Source: JAXMEQ01 sp046348225 (GTDB lineage: Bacteria; Pseudomonadota; Gammaproteobacteria; Burkholderiales; Burkholderiaceae_C). From it: a stretch of 64,000 nt of DNA. The first letter of the stretch is position 1. Each line of letters starts with the position of its first letter. Positions 19,142 to 26,688 of this stretch are shown one piece after another. The stretch spans positions 17,891 through 81,890 of the forward strand of contig JAXMEQ010000012.1 in the NCBI GenBank assembly GCA_046348225.1, in the 5' to 3' direction. The notes below the pieces were generated by a model. That model made no database searches. It saw nothing but the letters and a program-made list of their open reading frames with translations, and was not told where the DNA came from. Both the position numbers and the translations under genes were made by a program.

Positions 19142-20122
19142 CTAAACTGCCGCCTGCGCGAGCCAGCGGCCCACGGCATCCGGCATGGTGCGCACATGGC
19201 CCGGCAGCGGCCCTTGCGGGAACCCCACATGCCCGCCATGCGCGGGCTGCCAGAGCGTGACATGCGGCCCCACCTCGTGCCCGAGCGGCAGGCTCCAGGC
19301 CGGCACAAACGGGTCATTGCGCGCGTTGACCACCAGCGCCGGCACGCGGATGCGGTGCAGGTGCGGCTTGGCCGAGGCCCGGCCCCAGTAGTCTTCGGTG
19401 CTCCTGAATCCGTGCAGCGGCGCGGTGAAGACGTTGTCAAACTCGTACAGGTCGCGCGCAGCCAGCAGGGCCTGCCGGTCGAACAGGCCGGGGTGCTGGG
19501 CCAGCTTGTCCAGCGCCTTGGGCTTCATGGTGGCGAGGAACATGCGGGTGTAGACCAGCCGGTTGAAGCCACGGCCAATCGCCCAGCCACCGGCCGCCAG
19601 GTCGATCGGCGAACACACGGAGGCCACGCCCTGCACCACCGGCGCAGCGCCCTCTCCCAGTTCGCCGGCCCAGCGCATCAGCGCGTTGCCGCCGAGCGAA
19701 ATGCCCACCACCAGCAGCGGGCCCGCATGGCCCTGGCGCAGGCGGCGCAGCACCCAGTCAATTTCTTCCCAATCACCCGAGTGGTAGGCGCGCGGGCCGT
19801 GATTGAGCTCGCCGCTGCAGCCACGGAAATGCGGCACCGCGTAGTCCCAGCCCTGTTCGCGCGCAAAGTCGGCAAAGGCTTCGGCGTAGTGGCTGCGCGA
19901 GGAACCTTCCAGCCCGTGGAACAGCACCAGCAGCGGGCGCGGCGACGCATCCGGCGGCACCGCCGGATGCAGAAAGTCCACATCAATGAAATCCCCGTCG
20001 GGTGTGGTCCAGCGCTCGCGCCGGTACTGCGGGTGCGGGCCAAACACCCGGCGCGCGTAGAGCGCGGGCCAGATGGTCTGCAGGTTGCCGCCGGGCAGCC
20101 ACCAGGGCGCCGTGTAGTTCAA
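19142..20122 (-). CDS. YheT-family alpha/beta hydrolase
   Basis: A 326-residue esterase-like protein of the YheT/ABHD1-3 group. It has the N-terminal PWWLPGGNLQTIWPAL and LLVLFHGLEGSSRS motifs, an HFRGCSGELN segment, the nucleophile elbow VVGISLGGNALMRW and a C-terminal His in PAHGGHVGF. The family acts on acyl esters, but the physiological substrate in bacteria is unsettled. Its start overlaps the stop of the NTF2-like gene by 4 bp, so the two are probably one transcript. It is convergent with mrdA, 7 bp away. Confidence 0.88.
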   Translation of the reverse strand: MNYTAPWWLPGGNLQTIWPALYARRVFGPHPQYRRERWTTPDGDFIDVDFLHPAVPPDASPRPLLVLFHGLEGSSRSHYAEAFADFAREQGWDYAVPHFRGCSGELNHGPRAYHSGDWEEIDWVLRRLRQGHAGPLLVVGISLGGNALMRWAGELGEGAAPVVQGVASVCSPIDLAAGGWAIGRGFNRLVYTRMFLATMKPKALDKLAQHPGLFDRQALLAARDLYEFDNVFTAPLHGFRSTEDYWGRASAKPHLHRIRVPALVVNARNDPFVPAWSLPLGHEVGPHVTLWQPAHGGHVGFPQGPLPGHVRTMPDAVGRWLAQAAV

Positions 20123-20568
20123 TGAAGCACCTGCGGCACTTCGGCAATCTCCTGCACCTCGCTGGGGGTGCCGGGGCTCGCATGGTGCGCCACCAGGCGC
20201 CAGCCCTGGGCCGTCTTGTGGTACACGTTGGTGGCGATCACCCAGGCATGCCGGGGCCCGTCGGCCGTCAGCACTTCAATGCGTTCCAGCACGTTGTGAA
20301 CGGCGCTGGCAAGCGACTCCACCTTGCGCACGCGCTCGGGCCGCGCCTGGATGCTGCCGTTGGCGAACATGGCCTCGAAGGTGGCACGGATCGCACCGGC
20401 GCCCACCAGCCGGGCACCGCCCGGATGCACACAGACGATCTCGTCCTCATCCGCCCAGCAGGCCATCAGCTTGTCGATGTCGGCGCCTTGCAGGGCCTCG
20501 TAAAACGACGCTTCCACGTCATCAGCAGTGCCGCCAAGGGCAGCCGCCTGGAGTTGGGCTTTGGGCAT
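20119..20568 (-). CDS. NTF2-like / SnoaL-type (DUF4440-like) protein
   Basis: A 149-residue protein started at MPKAQLQAAALGG. The cone-shaped alpha+beta fold is suggested by VEASFYEALQGADIDKLMACWADEDEIVCVHPGG, then RATFEAMFANG and WVIATNVYHKTAQGWRLVAHHASPG. Such proteins are small-ligand binders or isomerases of many kinds, and no catalytic role can be given. It sits between the NAD-binding gene (40 bp upstream) and the YheT hydrolase (ATGA overlap). Confidence 0.8.
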   Translation of the reverse strand: MPKAQLQAAALGGTADDVEASFYEALQGADIDKLMACWADEDEIVCVHPGGARLVGAGAIRATFEAMFANGSIQARPERVRKVESLASAVHNVLERIEVLTADGPRHAWVIATNVYHKTAQGWRLVAHHASPGTPSEVQEIAEVPQVLH

Positions 20569-20608
20569 GGTCTGGCAGTTGAGGGAGTTGGGCCGATTTT
20601 GCAAGCGT

Positions 20609-21469
20609 TCAGGCGCGCAGCCACTGCCGCACCGCCAAGCGCATGTCCTGCTGCGCGGCCCGCCACACCAGTTCGGGCGCCGCCACATGGACGCCTGGCG
20701 GCGCCAGTTGCAGCGCCAGGTCCACCAGCTCGGCCACGCGCGCGGCACGCACGGGCTGTTCACTGCTGGGCACCATGTACTGGAAGATTGACAGCATCCA
20801 GCGGGCCACGCGCTGTGGCAGACCCAGCGGCCGGGCTCCAGCCCCGGGCTTTTGCGCGGAGCGCACGAAGATCACGCGCTCAAACCCGAGCGCCGCCACA
20901 GCCTGTTCGTCCAGGCTGGCCAGGCCGCGCTTGAGCGCTTCCGGCAGCCGCCCCTGCGCATGCGGCAGCACCACCGCGAGGGTGCGCACGCCGCCCGCCC
21001 GCATCCAGCGGGCGACGGCCACCAGGTCCTGGGGCTGCGGCGTCCAAAGCGCGCGCTCGCGGTCGTAGAAAAGACGCGGGGGGTCGAACATGACCACCCC
21101 CGCCTCGGCCGGCACCGGTGGCCAGGCCGCCACATCGGTGCCCGGCAGCACGACGGTGTTGACGCTGCGCAGGCCGTCGGTGAAAGCCTCGCGCGCCAGC
21201 ACATGGGCCACGCCAAAGCGCTGGGTGCCCAGCAGCCGGCGCAGCACTTCGTTGCCCAGGGTGCCGGTGGCGCCTGCCACCACCAGTGCGGGCAGGCTGA
21301 CGGCCCCGGACGGGGGCCTCCGGGCCGCCTGCAGGGCTTGAATCGGGTCAACGCGGGAGGGTAGGGACAGGGCCTCGCGACCCCATCCCCCCCAACGAAC
21401 CGGACGTGCGCCTTTCGACGCATCCGGCTCACGTACGACCACTGAATCGGTAGCTTCGTCAGGCTGCAT
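20609..21469 (-). CDS. NAD(P)-binding protein; 5' end formed by group II intron sequence
   Basis: The conserved part begins near LVVAGATGTLGNEVLRRLL, a Rossmann GxxGxxG loop, and continues for about 220 residues as an atypical SDR-like protein with LVAVARWMRAGGVRTLAVVLPHA and FERVIFVRSAQKPG. It looks like a YbjT/HTATIP2-like oxidoreductase of unknown substrate. The frame opens at an ATG (21469) inside the intron and reads straight through domain V and domain VI into the gene, giving about 37 intron-encoded residues. No good start codon lies between the predicted intron end (21361) and the Rossmann loop, so the gene may be disrupted by the intron, may be read from the intron start, or may need splicing. 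Confidence 0.65.
   Translation of the reverse strand: MQPDEATDSVVVREPDASKGARPVRWGGWGREALSLPSRVDPIQALQAARRPPSGAVSLPALVVAGATGTLGNEVLRRLLGTQRFGVAHVLAREAFTDGLRSVNTVVLPGTDVAAWPPVPAEAGVVMFDPPRLFYDRERALWTPQPQDLVAVARWMRAGGVRTLAVVLPHAQGRLPEALKRGLASLDEQAVAALGFERVIFVRSAQKPGAGARPLGLPQRVARWMLSIFQYMVPSSEQPVRAARVAELVDLALQLAPPGVHVAAPELVWRAAQQDMRLAVRQWLRA
21397..21430 (-). other. Group II intron domain V
   Basis: A 34-nt hairpin. On the minus strand it begins GAGCCGGATGCG, has a TCGAAAGGCGC tip and bulge region and ends ACGTCCGGTTC. The GAGCCG...CGGTTC base and a GAAA tetraloop are the hallmark of the catalytic domain V. Domain VI follows at 21396-21361. Confidence 0.88.
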
Positions 21470-21491
21470 TGCCCTAGTCTACTTCTCCAGA

Positions 21492-23201
21492 TTAAAGTCC
21501 CCGTACCGGGACCGGCTTGGCTACCTCCAAACCCAGGGCGTGTACCCGCCGGTGACAGACCGGGTGCAGGAGCACCCGATTGGAAAGAGCATGGCTCCCC
21601 CCATACGCACGGTAGACGATGTGGTGATCGTCCATAGCGCGCGTACTGTCAATGAACTGCTCACACAAGACGCACTTGCCGTCTTGCTGCATCCACAGCT
21701 TCAGGCGCTGTGTGTCCCAGATGTCTTGCGACATCCGGGCCGTCAGCAACCGTTCTGCATAGGCAAACCACTCGGGATCAAACGGGTTGTATTCCCCTTT
21801 GACTTTCTGGTGGCGAACAATTTTCGTGTCCGCAAGCCGGTACAAGACCAGCGACATCAGATCCCCATTCTTCTCAGGCAAGGTCACCGCCAAATCCCGG
21901 CGTGAGCCGGTCTCTGGCCAGTAATGGGCATAGACCCACTTACCAGACTTGCGAGGATGCCGGCGAAGTCCCCATCTCATCAACCTCCAGTAAATCAGAT
22001 AGTCGAGTTTTGAGAACGTCTCTTTGGCAACCACTCCCTTGTGGTACTCAGCCCAGCCGCGGAGCACTGGATTGAGCTTTCTGATCAGCAGTTCACTTGG
22101 AACTGACAGCGAACGTCCGATGATGTCACTCACCTTGCTATAGAACGCTTTCACGTTTTTCTTGCTCGGCTTGATCAGCATCTTTCCGTCGTACTTCCGG
22201 AAATTCCACCCTAAAAAGTCAAACCCGTCGTCGATGTGCACGATCTTGGTTTTCTCCTCGGAAAATTGCAGACCCCGCTCGCGCAGGAAGTTCGCAATCC
22301 AAGGCTTGACCAGCGTTTCCAAAGTCTCTCGCGAGTCCCCGGTTACAACAAAATCGTCTGCATAACGAACAAGATTCACCTTCCTCTGGCCGGCTGCTTT
22401 GGACCCGAGCTCCTCAGTGAGAAACCGGTTGAGTCCGCGCTCCAACCCATTGAGGGTGATGTTCGCCAATGTCGGCGAAATGATCCCGCCTTGCGGCGTT
22501 CCCATTTCGGTTCGGTGCAGTTGTCCTCTGTCGATGACACCTGCTTTCAACCACTTGCGGAGCATGCGTTTGTTCATGTGAACATTCGCGAGCAACCAAT
22601 CGTGATTGATGTTGTCGAAGAACCCCGTGATGTCCGCGTCCAAAACCCATTGGGCCGAAGCCTTTTGGGATAGCGACACGAATAACTGGCTCCGGGCATC
22701 ATGTGTTGAACGTCCTTTCCGGAAGCCGTAGCTGTTGGGATCAGACACACATTCAGACACCGGTTCCAGCGCGAGCAGGTACAAAGCCTGCATCGCCCGG
22801 TCGAACATAGTTGGAATGCCCAGTGGGCGTTCCTTCCCGTTCGCTTTCGGAATCCGGACGCGGCGCAATGGCTTCGCCCGGTATCCCGGTTTGTTCAATC
22901 GACACACCGCATTCCATTTGGCCTTCGGTGTAGGCCATAGTTCGCGGTCGACGCCACTCGTCCGCTTCCCTGTGTTTTCGGTAACTTTCCTGACCGCCAA
23001 TGCCTTGGCCTGCCAGGATCGAACAAGGCTTCTCTGAAGTCGTTTGACCCTTCGATAGTCCTTGTTCATTTCCGCCTGCGCAATGCGCGTCTGCATCTTC
23101 CCGACAAACATCTGGATCAGACCCCAGTCTATTAGGTGCCAATCCAGTTGCTTGCCCGGAGACGCAGCGCGAGGTGCAGAAGCACTTCGCTGTGTTGCCA
23201 T
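21492..23201 (-). CDS. ltrA: Group II intron reverse transcriptase/maturase with HNH endonuclease
   Basis: A 569-residue intron-encoded protein started at MATQRSAS (GGAG 5 bp upstream). RT blocks are visible in order: RRVRIPKANGKERPLGIPT (RT1), YGFRKGRSTHDA (RT2), WVLDADITGFFDNINHDWL (RT3), GTPQGGIISPTLANI (RT4), the catalytic YADD at about residues 279-282 and FLGWNFRKY (RT7). The maturase X domain follows, then an HNH nuclease at about 505-560 with CVLCEQF, DDHHIVYRAYGG and LHPVCHRRVH. All catalytic residues are intact, so it looks active. It acts in cis on the intron RNA and at the DNA target. Confidence 0.95.
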   Translation of the reverse strand: MATQRSASAPRAASPGKQLDWHLIDWGLIQMFVGKMQTRIAQAEMNKDYRRVKRLQRSLVRSWQAKALAVRKVTENTGKRTSGVDRELWPTPKAKWNAVCRLNKPGYRAKPLRRVRIPKANGKERPLGIPTMFDRAMQALYLLALEPVSECVSDPNSYGFRKGRSTHDARSQLFVSLSQKASAQWVLDADITGFFDNINHDWLLANVHMNKRMLRKWLKAGVIDRGQLHRTEMGTPQGGIISPTLANITLNGLERGLNRFLTEELGSKAAGQRKVNLVRYADDFVVTGDSRETLETLVKPWIANFLRERGLQFSEEKTKIVHIDDGFDFLGWNFRKYDGKMLIKPSKKNVKAFYSKVSDIIGRSLSVPSELLIRKLNPVLRGWAEYHKGVVAKETFSKLDYLIYWRLMRWGLRRHPRKSGKWVYAHYWPETGSRRDLAVTLPEKNGDLMSLVLYRLADTKIVRHQKVKGEYNPFDPEWFAYAERLLTARMSQDIWDTQRLKLWMQQDGKCVLCEQFIDSTRAMDDHHIVYRAYGGSHALSNRVLLHPVCHRRVHALGLEVAKPVPVRGL

Positions 23202-23790
23202 ACCTTCTCCAGTGAGGAGGCCCCTTGGGCGAAGGTCTGCCTCTGCGGGCAAACTACCCGCCGGGCCATGTTGAAATTTGCAAAGGCTTTACGCCGTCGC
23301 TTCGTAGCAAGTCAGCACGCTTTCGCGTGGGGGCAAATCTCGAACCCCTATCCGGCCCATTACAGACCGGCATTCGCTTTTTGCTTCTTCCTCTGCCCGC
23401 TGCACCATGGCCGTCGCTTGCGCTTCGGTTGCCACCCCATACTGGCGGCGGCGGTGCATCGGGTTTACCTCGTTTCCTTTGTTGCCCATCTGGCCGGCAG
23501 GCCAGACGAAGGGGTTAGGGACGTTCTCTCCGCCGCGCGTTCGTTAGGGAACAAACTGTGGTGCATGACACACAGCTTCAGACGCGATACCTTTTGGTCG
23601 TAGCTCCCCAGGTTGCCCCGGGAGACAAGCGCTAGCTACTTCATAGTGACGACGGTTCTGGCGAACGTTCACATGTGTTTCCCATACCCTGTACCTCGGC
23701 CACCCTCCCAAGTCTTGCTCATGGGATTCCTCCAGCTCGCGCCGGAGTTGTGCGCTTGCGCGCGGGTCGTTTATCCGTGGCTTCGCACAC
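23202..23790 (-). other. Group II intron domains I-III (non-coding)
   Basis: About 590 bp with no gene on either strand. Read on the minus strand it shows several short stems typical of domain I, for example around CCCGGGGCAACCTGGGG and the GGGTATGGGAAACACATG region. Short ORFs here are not convincing. Confidence 0.7.
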
Positions 23791-23865
23791 CCCAATTACT
23801 CGGAATGCACGCACAGACGAGGTCACTGCGTTCCAGCAGTGGTTTCGGTTCGAAACAAGGCAACA

Positions 23866-24150
23866 AAAGCGGTGCCGCTTTGTTTGCCGCCCGGAGAGGC
23901 GGCCGCTGCAGTACATTTATTTTGTAACTGTAGCGTTCAGGCAACAGAAATCCCTGCCGTGAGGCCGAATTTTGTTGCGAGGAGGCCCAAGACGGGCCCC
24001 TCCGGTCGAAAAATGCGTGGCATTAATTCGACCATTTCTGAGTGATTTCCGGGGAGGAAATCGTTGCGTTCCCAGAGGGAAAACGCACTCCTATTGAGGC
24101 TGATTAGTTCAGCTACAAGAGCGACTTCGAGTCGCACCATGCATCTATGC
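23866..24150. other. Run of stem-loops upstream of lemA (possible structured RNA)
   Basis: The 392 bp between the intron 5' end and lemA (23791-24182) hold no convincing gene but do hold a dense series of inverted repeats: 23866-23881 (AAAGCGG-TG-CCGCTTT), 23886-23903 (GCCGCC/GGCGGC), 23941-23978 (GCAACAGAAAT pairing with ATTTTGTTGC), 23981-24003 (GGAGGCCC/GGGC..CTCC), 24004-24033 (GGTCGAA/TTCGACC with inner AATGC/GCATT), 24044-24062 (GATTTCC/GGAAATC), 24066-24086 (GCGTTCCC/GGGAAAACGC), 24121-24135 (GCGACT-TCG-AGTCGC) and 24141-24150. The strand is unclear. It may be the lemA leader, a minus-strand RNA, or the remains of a mobile element. Confidence 0.5.
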
Positions 24151-24182
24151 TACCTTTGCGGCCCACCCTTGGAGGAAAGACC

Positions 24183-24779
24183 ATGAAACGCTGGATTGCG
24201 ATCCTGACCGCCACCCTGCTGAGCGCCGTGCTGACCGGCTGCGGCTACAACGACTTCCAGCGCCTGGACGAGCAGACCAAGGCGGCCTGGAGCGAGGTGC
24301 TCAACCAGTACCAGCGGCGCGCCGACCTGGTGCCCAACATCGTCGCCACCGTCAAGGGCGAAGCCAACTTCGAACAGGAAACGCTGACCAAGGTGGTCGA
24401 GGCCCGCGCCAAAGCCACGTCGATGCAGGTGACGCCCGAAACACTGAACAACCCGGAAGCGTTTGCCAAGTTCCAGGCCGCCCAGGGTGAGCTGGGCAGC
24501 GCCCTCAGCCGCCTGATGGTGACGGTGGAGCGTTACCCCGACCTCAAGGCCAACAAGGGCTTCAGCGACCTGCGGGTACAGCTCGAAGGCACCGAGAACC
24601 GCATCACCGTCGCGCGCAACCGCTACATCCAGACGGTACAGGAATACAACGTGCTGGCCCGCAGCTTCCCGAGCAACCTCACAGCCATGGTGTTCAGCTA
24701 CAGCCCCAAGCCCAACTTTTCGGTCCAGAACGAAGCCCAGATTTCGGCGCCCCCGCAGGTGGATTTCGGCAAGAAGTAA
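24183..24779 (+). CDS. lemA: LemA family lipoprotein
   Basis: 198 residues, started at MKRWIAILTATLL after a strong GGAGG ribosome site. The lipobox LTGC places the lipidated Cys at about residue 20. The rest is the all-helical LemA domain, with NDFQRLDEQTKAAWSEVLNQYQRRADLVPN, FEQETLTKVVEARAKA and VARNRYIQTVQEYN. The role of LemA proteins is not settled. They are nearly always followed by TPM-domain genes, as here, and the set probably acts at the cell envelope. Confidence 0.93.
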   Translation: MKRWIAILTATLLSAVLTGCGYNDFQRLDEQTKAAWSEVLNQYQRRADLVPNIVATVKGEANFEQETLTKVVEARAKATSMQVTPETLNNPEAFAKFQAAQGELGSALSRLMVTVERYPDLKANKGFSDLRVQLEGTENRITVARNRYIQTVQEYNVLARSFPSNLTAMVFSYSPKPNFSVQNEAQISAPPQVDFGKK

Positions 24780-24788
24780 GTGCCAAAT

Positions 24789-25700
24789 ATGCCGCTGGCC
24801 CGCATGCAGATTGCGCGAGCCGCTATATTTTTTATAGCATTTGCGCTCTGGCTTCCGTCCTGGGGGCAGGCGCTGCAGCCGGTGCCGGCCCTCACGGGCC
24901 ATGTGGTCGACCACACGGGCACGCTCGGCGACACGCAGAAGCAGGCCCTGGAAGACAAGCTGGCGGCGCTCGAGCAGGCCAAAGGCTCGCAGGTGGTGGT
25001 GCTGATGGTGCCCACCACGCAACCGGAAGACATTGCCAGTTACGCGAACCGCATCGGCAACGCCTGGAAGATTGGCCGTCAGGGCGTGGGCGATGGCCTG
25101 CTGCTGCTGGTGGCCAAGGACGACCGCAAGGTCCGCATCGAGGTAGCGAAAACGCTGGAAGGCGCCATCCCTGACCTTGCAGCCAAGCGCATCATTGATG
25201 AAGCCCTGACCCCGGCCTTCCGGCAGGGCGATTACGCCGGCGGGCTGGACGCGGCAGCCGACCGCATCATCGCGCTGGTCCAGGGCGAGGCGCTGCCGGC
25301 GCCGGCGGCCACCCGTGCACCACGCGCCACCGGTTTCGATTGGGAAGACCTGGCGGTGTTCATGTTCTTTGCGGTCCCGGTCGGCGCGGCCGTGCTGCGC
25401 GGCATCTTCGGGCGCAAGCTGGGCTCGCTGCTCACTGGAGCAGGGGTGGGTGGGCTGGCCTGGCTTTTCACCGCCAGCCTGCTGGTGGGCGGCGTCGCAG
25501 CGCTGGTAGCACTGCTGGTTGCCTTCTTTTCGAACCTCAACCCGGGGGCCATCACCCGCGGCAGCCGGCGCGGCGGCCATTGGGGCAGCGGGGGCTGGGG
25601 TGGCGGCAGTTCAGGTGGCTGGAGCAGTGGTTCGGGGGGCGGCTTCAGTTCGGGTGGCGGCGGCGACTTTGGGGGCGGCGGCGCCTCGGGAGACTGGTGA
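24789..25700 (+). CDS. TPM-domain (YgcG-type) membrane protein with Gly/Ser-rich tail
   Basis: About 303 residues. I use ATG 24789; GTG 24780 and ATG 24804 are alternatives, and the ribosome site is weak. It has a signal peptide ending at about SWGQALQPV. The TPM domain spans roughly residues 35-165 (VVDHTGTLGDTQKQALEDKLAALE, GVGDGLLLLVAKDDRKVRIEV). Two hydrophobic helices lie at about 190-250. The C-terminal tail is almost only Gly, Ser and Trp, ending GGGGASGDW, as in YgcG proteins. Part of the signal peptide (AIFFIAFAL) is encoded by the dispersed repeat at 24819-24846. Its stop overlaps the next ATG (TGATG). Confidence 0.88.
   Translation: MPLARMQIARAAIFFIAFALWLPSWGQALQPVPALTGHVVDHTGTLGDTQKQALEDKLAALEQAKGSQVVVLMVPTTQPEDIASYANRIGNAWKIGRQGVGDGLLLLVAKDDRKVRIEVAKTLEGAIPDLAAKRIIDEALTPAFRQGDYAGGLDAAADRIIALVQGEALPAPAATRAPRATGFDWEDLAVFMFFAVPVGAAVLRGIFGRKLGSLLTGAGVGGLAWLFTASLLVGGVAALVALLVAFFSNLNPGAITRGSRRGGHWGSGGWGGGSSGGWSSGSGGGFSSGGGGDFGGGGASGDW
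24819..24846 (+). repeat. Dispersed hairpin repeat, copy 3 (inside a signal-peptide coding region)
   Basis: A stem GCTAT / ATAGC around a 7-nt T-rich loop with the tail ATTTGCGC. It encodes AIFFIAFA of the signal peptide of the TPM protein, in the same frame as copies 1, 4 and 5. Confidence 0.75.
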
Positions 25701-26209
25701 TGTGGGGCAAACTGCAACGCCTGTTCAGGCACCGCTGGCTGGATGAGCACGACGCCCGGCGCGCCGTGCCGCCCGACATGGTGCACCGCCTGATGCAGCG
25801 GGTGGCCGCCAGCGAACGTCGCCACAGCGGCGAGATCCGCATCCATGTGGAGGCGGGGCTGCCGCTGAGCTACCTGTGGCGGGGCGCCACCGCACGCGAA
25901 CGCGCAGTAGCGCTGTTCGGCAAGCTGCGGGTCTGGGACACCGAGCACAACAACGGGGTGCTGATCTACCTGCTGCTGGCCGAACACGCGATCGAACTGG
26001 TGGCCGACCGCGGCGTCAACCGCCATGTGCCGCAACACGAATGGCAGGCCATGGTGCACCGCATGGGCGCCGCGTTTCGCGATGGCCGGTTCGAGGACGG
26101 GCTGACGCAGGCGCTGGAAGAAGTGTCGGCCGTGCTGGTGCAGCACTTTCCGCTGGCCGAGGGCACGGCCAATCCGAACGAGTTGCCGGACGAGCCGTCG
26201 GTCGGCTAG
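25700..26209 (+). CDS. TPM-domain protein, soluble form
   Basis: A 169-residue protein with no signal peptide. Its start overlaps the stop of the previous gene (TGATG). The TPM-like region runs from about residue 20 to 135, with VAASERRHSGEIRIHVEAGLPLSYLWRG, RVWDTEHNNGVLIYLLLAEHAIELVADRGVN and the FRDGRFEDGLTQALEEVS helix. It is the third gene of the lemA-TPM-TPM set. Function unknown; a link to envelope stress or protein quality control is speculation. Confidence 0.85.
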   Translation: MWGKLQRLFRHRWLDEHDARRAVPPDMVHRLMQRVAASERRHSGEIRIHVEAGLPLSYLWRGATARERAVALFGKLRVWDTEHNNGVLIYLLLAEHAIELVADRGVNRHVPQHEWQAMVHRMGAAFRDGRFEDGLTQALEEVSAVLVQHFPLAEGTANPNELPDEPSVG

Positions 26210-26220
26210 CGCCACCCATG

Positions 26221-26255
26221 AAAAAAGCCCCGGTCCTGCGAGCGGGGCTTTTTTT
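26221..26255. terminator. Bidirectional intrinsic terminator between the TPM gene and atpC
   Basis: AGCCCCG (26226-26232) pairs with CGGGGCT (26243-26249), flanked by A6 on the left and T7 on the right. It can end both the lemA/TPM transcript (plus) and the atp operon (minus). Confidence 0.85.
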
Positions 26256-26269
26256 GGGGCCGTCGCGGC

Positions 26270-26686
26270 CTACTTTTTCTGGCGGTACTTGCGCAGCGCC
26301 GCAATCTGTGCGGCCATCACGGCCAGCTCGGACTGCGCGCGGGCGATGTCGAGTTCGCCCTTGGCGTTCTTGAGGGCTTCCTCGGCGGCAGCGCGCGCCG
26401 CGTTGGCCTTCTCGTCGTCGAGGTCCTTGCCGCGGATGGCGGTGTCGGACAGCACGGTCACGCAGTTGGGTTGCACTTCCAGAATGCCGCCAGCCACGAA
26501 CACGAATTCCTCGCTGCCGTCGGCCATCTCGATGCGCACCGAGCCGGGCCGGATGCGGGTGATCAGCGGCGTATGGCGCGGGTAGATGCCCAGTTCGCCG
26601 GCTTCACCGGGCAGGGCCACAAACTTGGCCTCGCCCGAGAAGATCGACTCCTCGGCACTCACAACATCAACGTGGATGGTGCTCAT
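26270..26686 (-). CDS. atpC: F1F0 ATP synthase subunit epsilon
   Basis: 138 residues. The N-terminal beta sandwich has IHVDVVSAEESIFSGEAKFVALPGEAGELGIYPRH (positions 4-38) and the GGILEVQPNCVTVLSDTA strand. The C-terminal helical hairpin is Ala-rich. It is the inhibitory/rotor subunit of F1, last gene of the atp operon, 2 bp after atpD and followed by the bidirectional terminator. Confidence 0.95.
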   Translation of the reverse strand: MSTIHVDVVSAEESIFSGEAKFVALPGEAGELGIYPRHTPLITRIRPGSVRIEMADGSEEFVFVAGGILEVQPNCVTVLSDTAIRGKDLDDEKANAARAAAEEALKNAKGELDIARAQSELAVMAAQIAALRKYRQKK

Positions 26687-26688
26687 GA

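Larger units (their letters stand above)
21361..23790 (-). mobile_element. Group II intron with RT/HNH protein
   Basis: On the minus strand the element starts at a GTGTGCG consensus 5' end (23790). It carries about 590 nt of domains I-III, then an RT-HNH protein (23201-21492), domain V (21430-21397) and domain VI ending in CCCTAC (21361). The total is about 2.43 kb, usual for an ORF-bearing bacterial group II intron. The family is a ribozyme that splices and retrohomes with its maturase. The 5' boundary is inferred from consensus and from the normal distance to the ORF. It is inserted at the 5' side of the NAD-binding gene. Confidence 0.85.

Noticed and set aside
24131..24137. GTGCGAC (minus) as an alternative group II intron 5' end
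   Set aside because: It would give more than 900 nt before the ORF, too long for domains I-III; 23790 fits better.
23937..24140. 67-codon ORF on the minus strand upstream of lemA
   Set aside because: It spans a series of hairpins and has no recognised family or ribosome site. It may be part of an old element, but I cannot support a gene.
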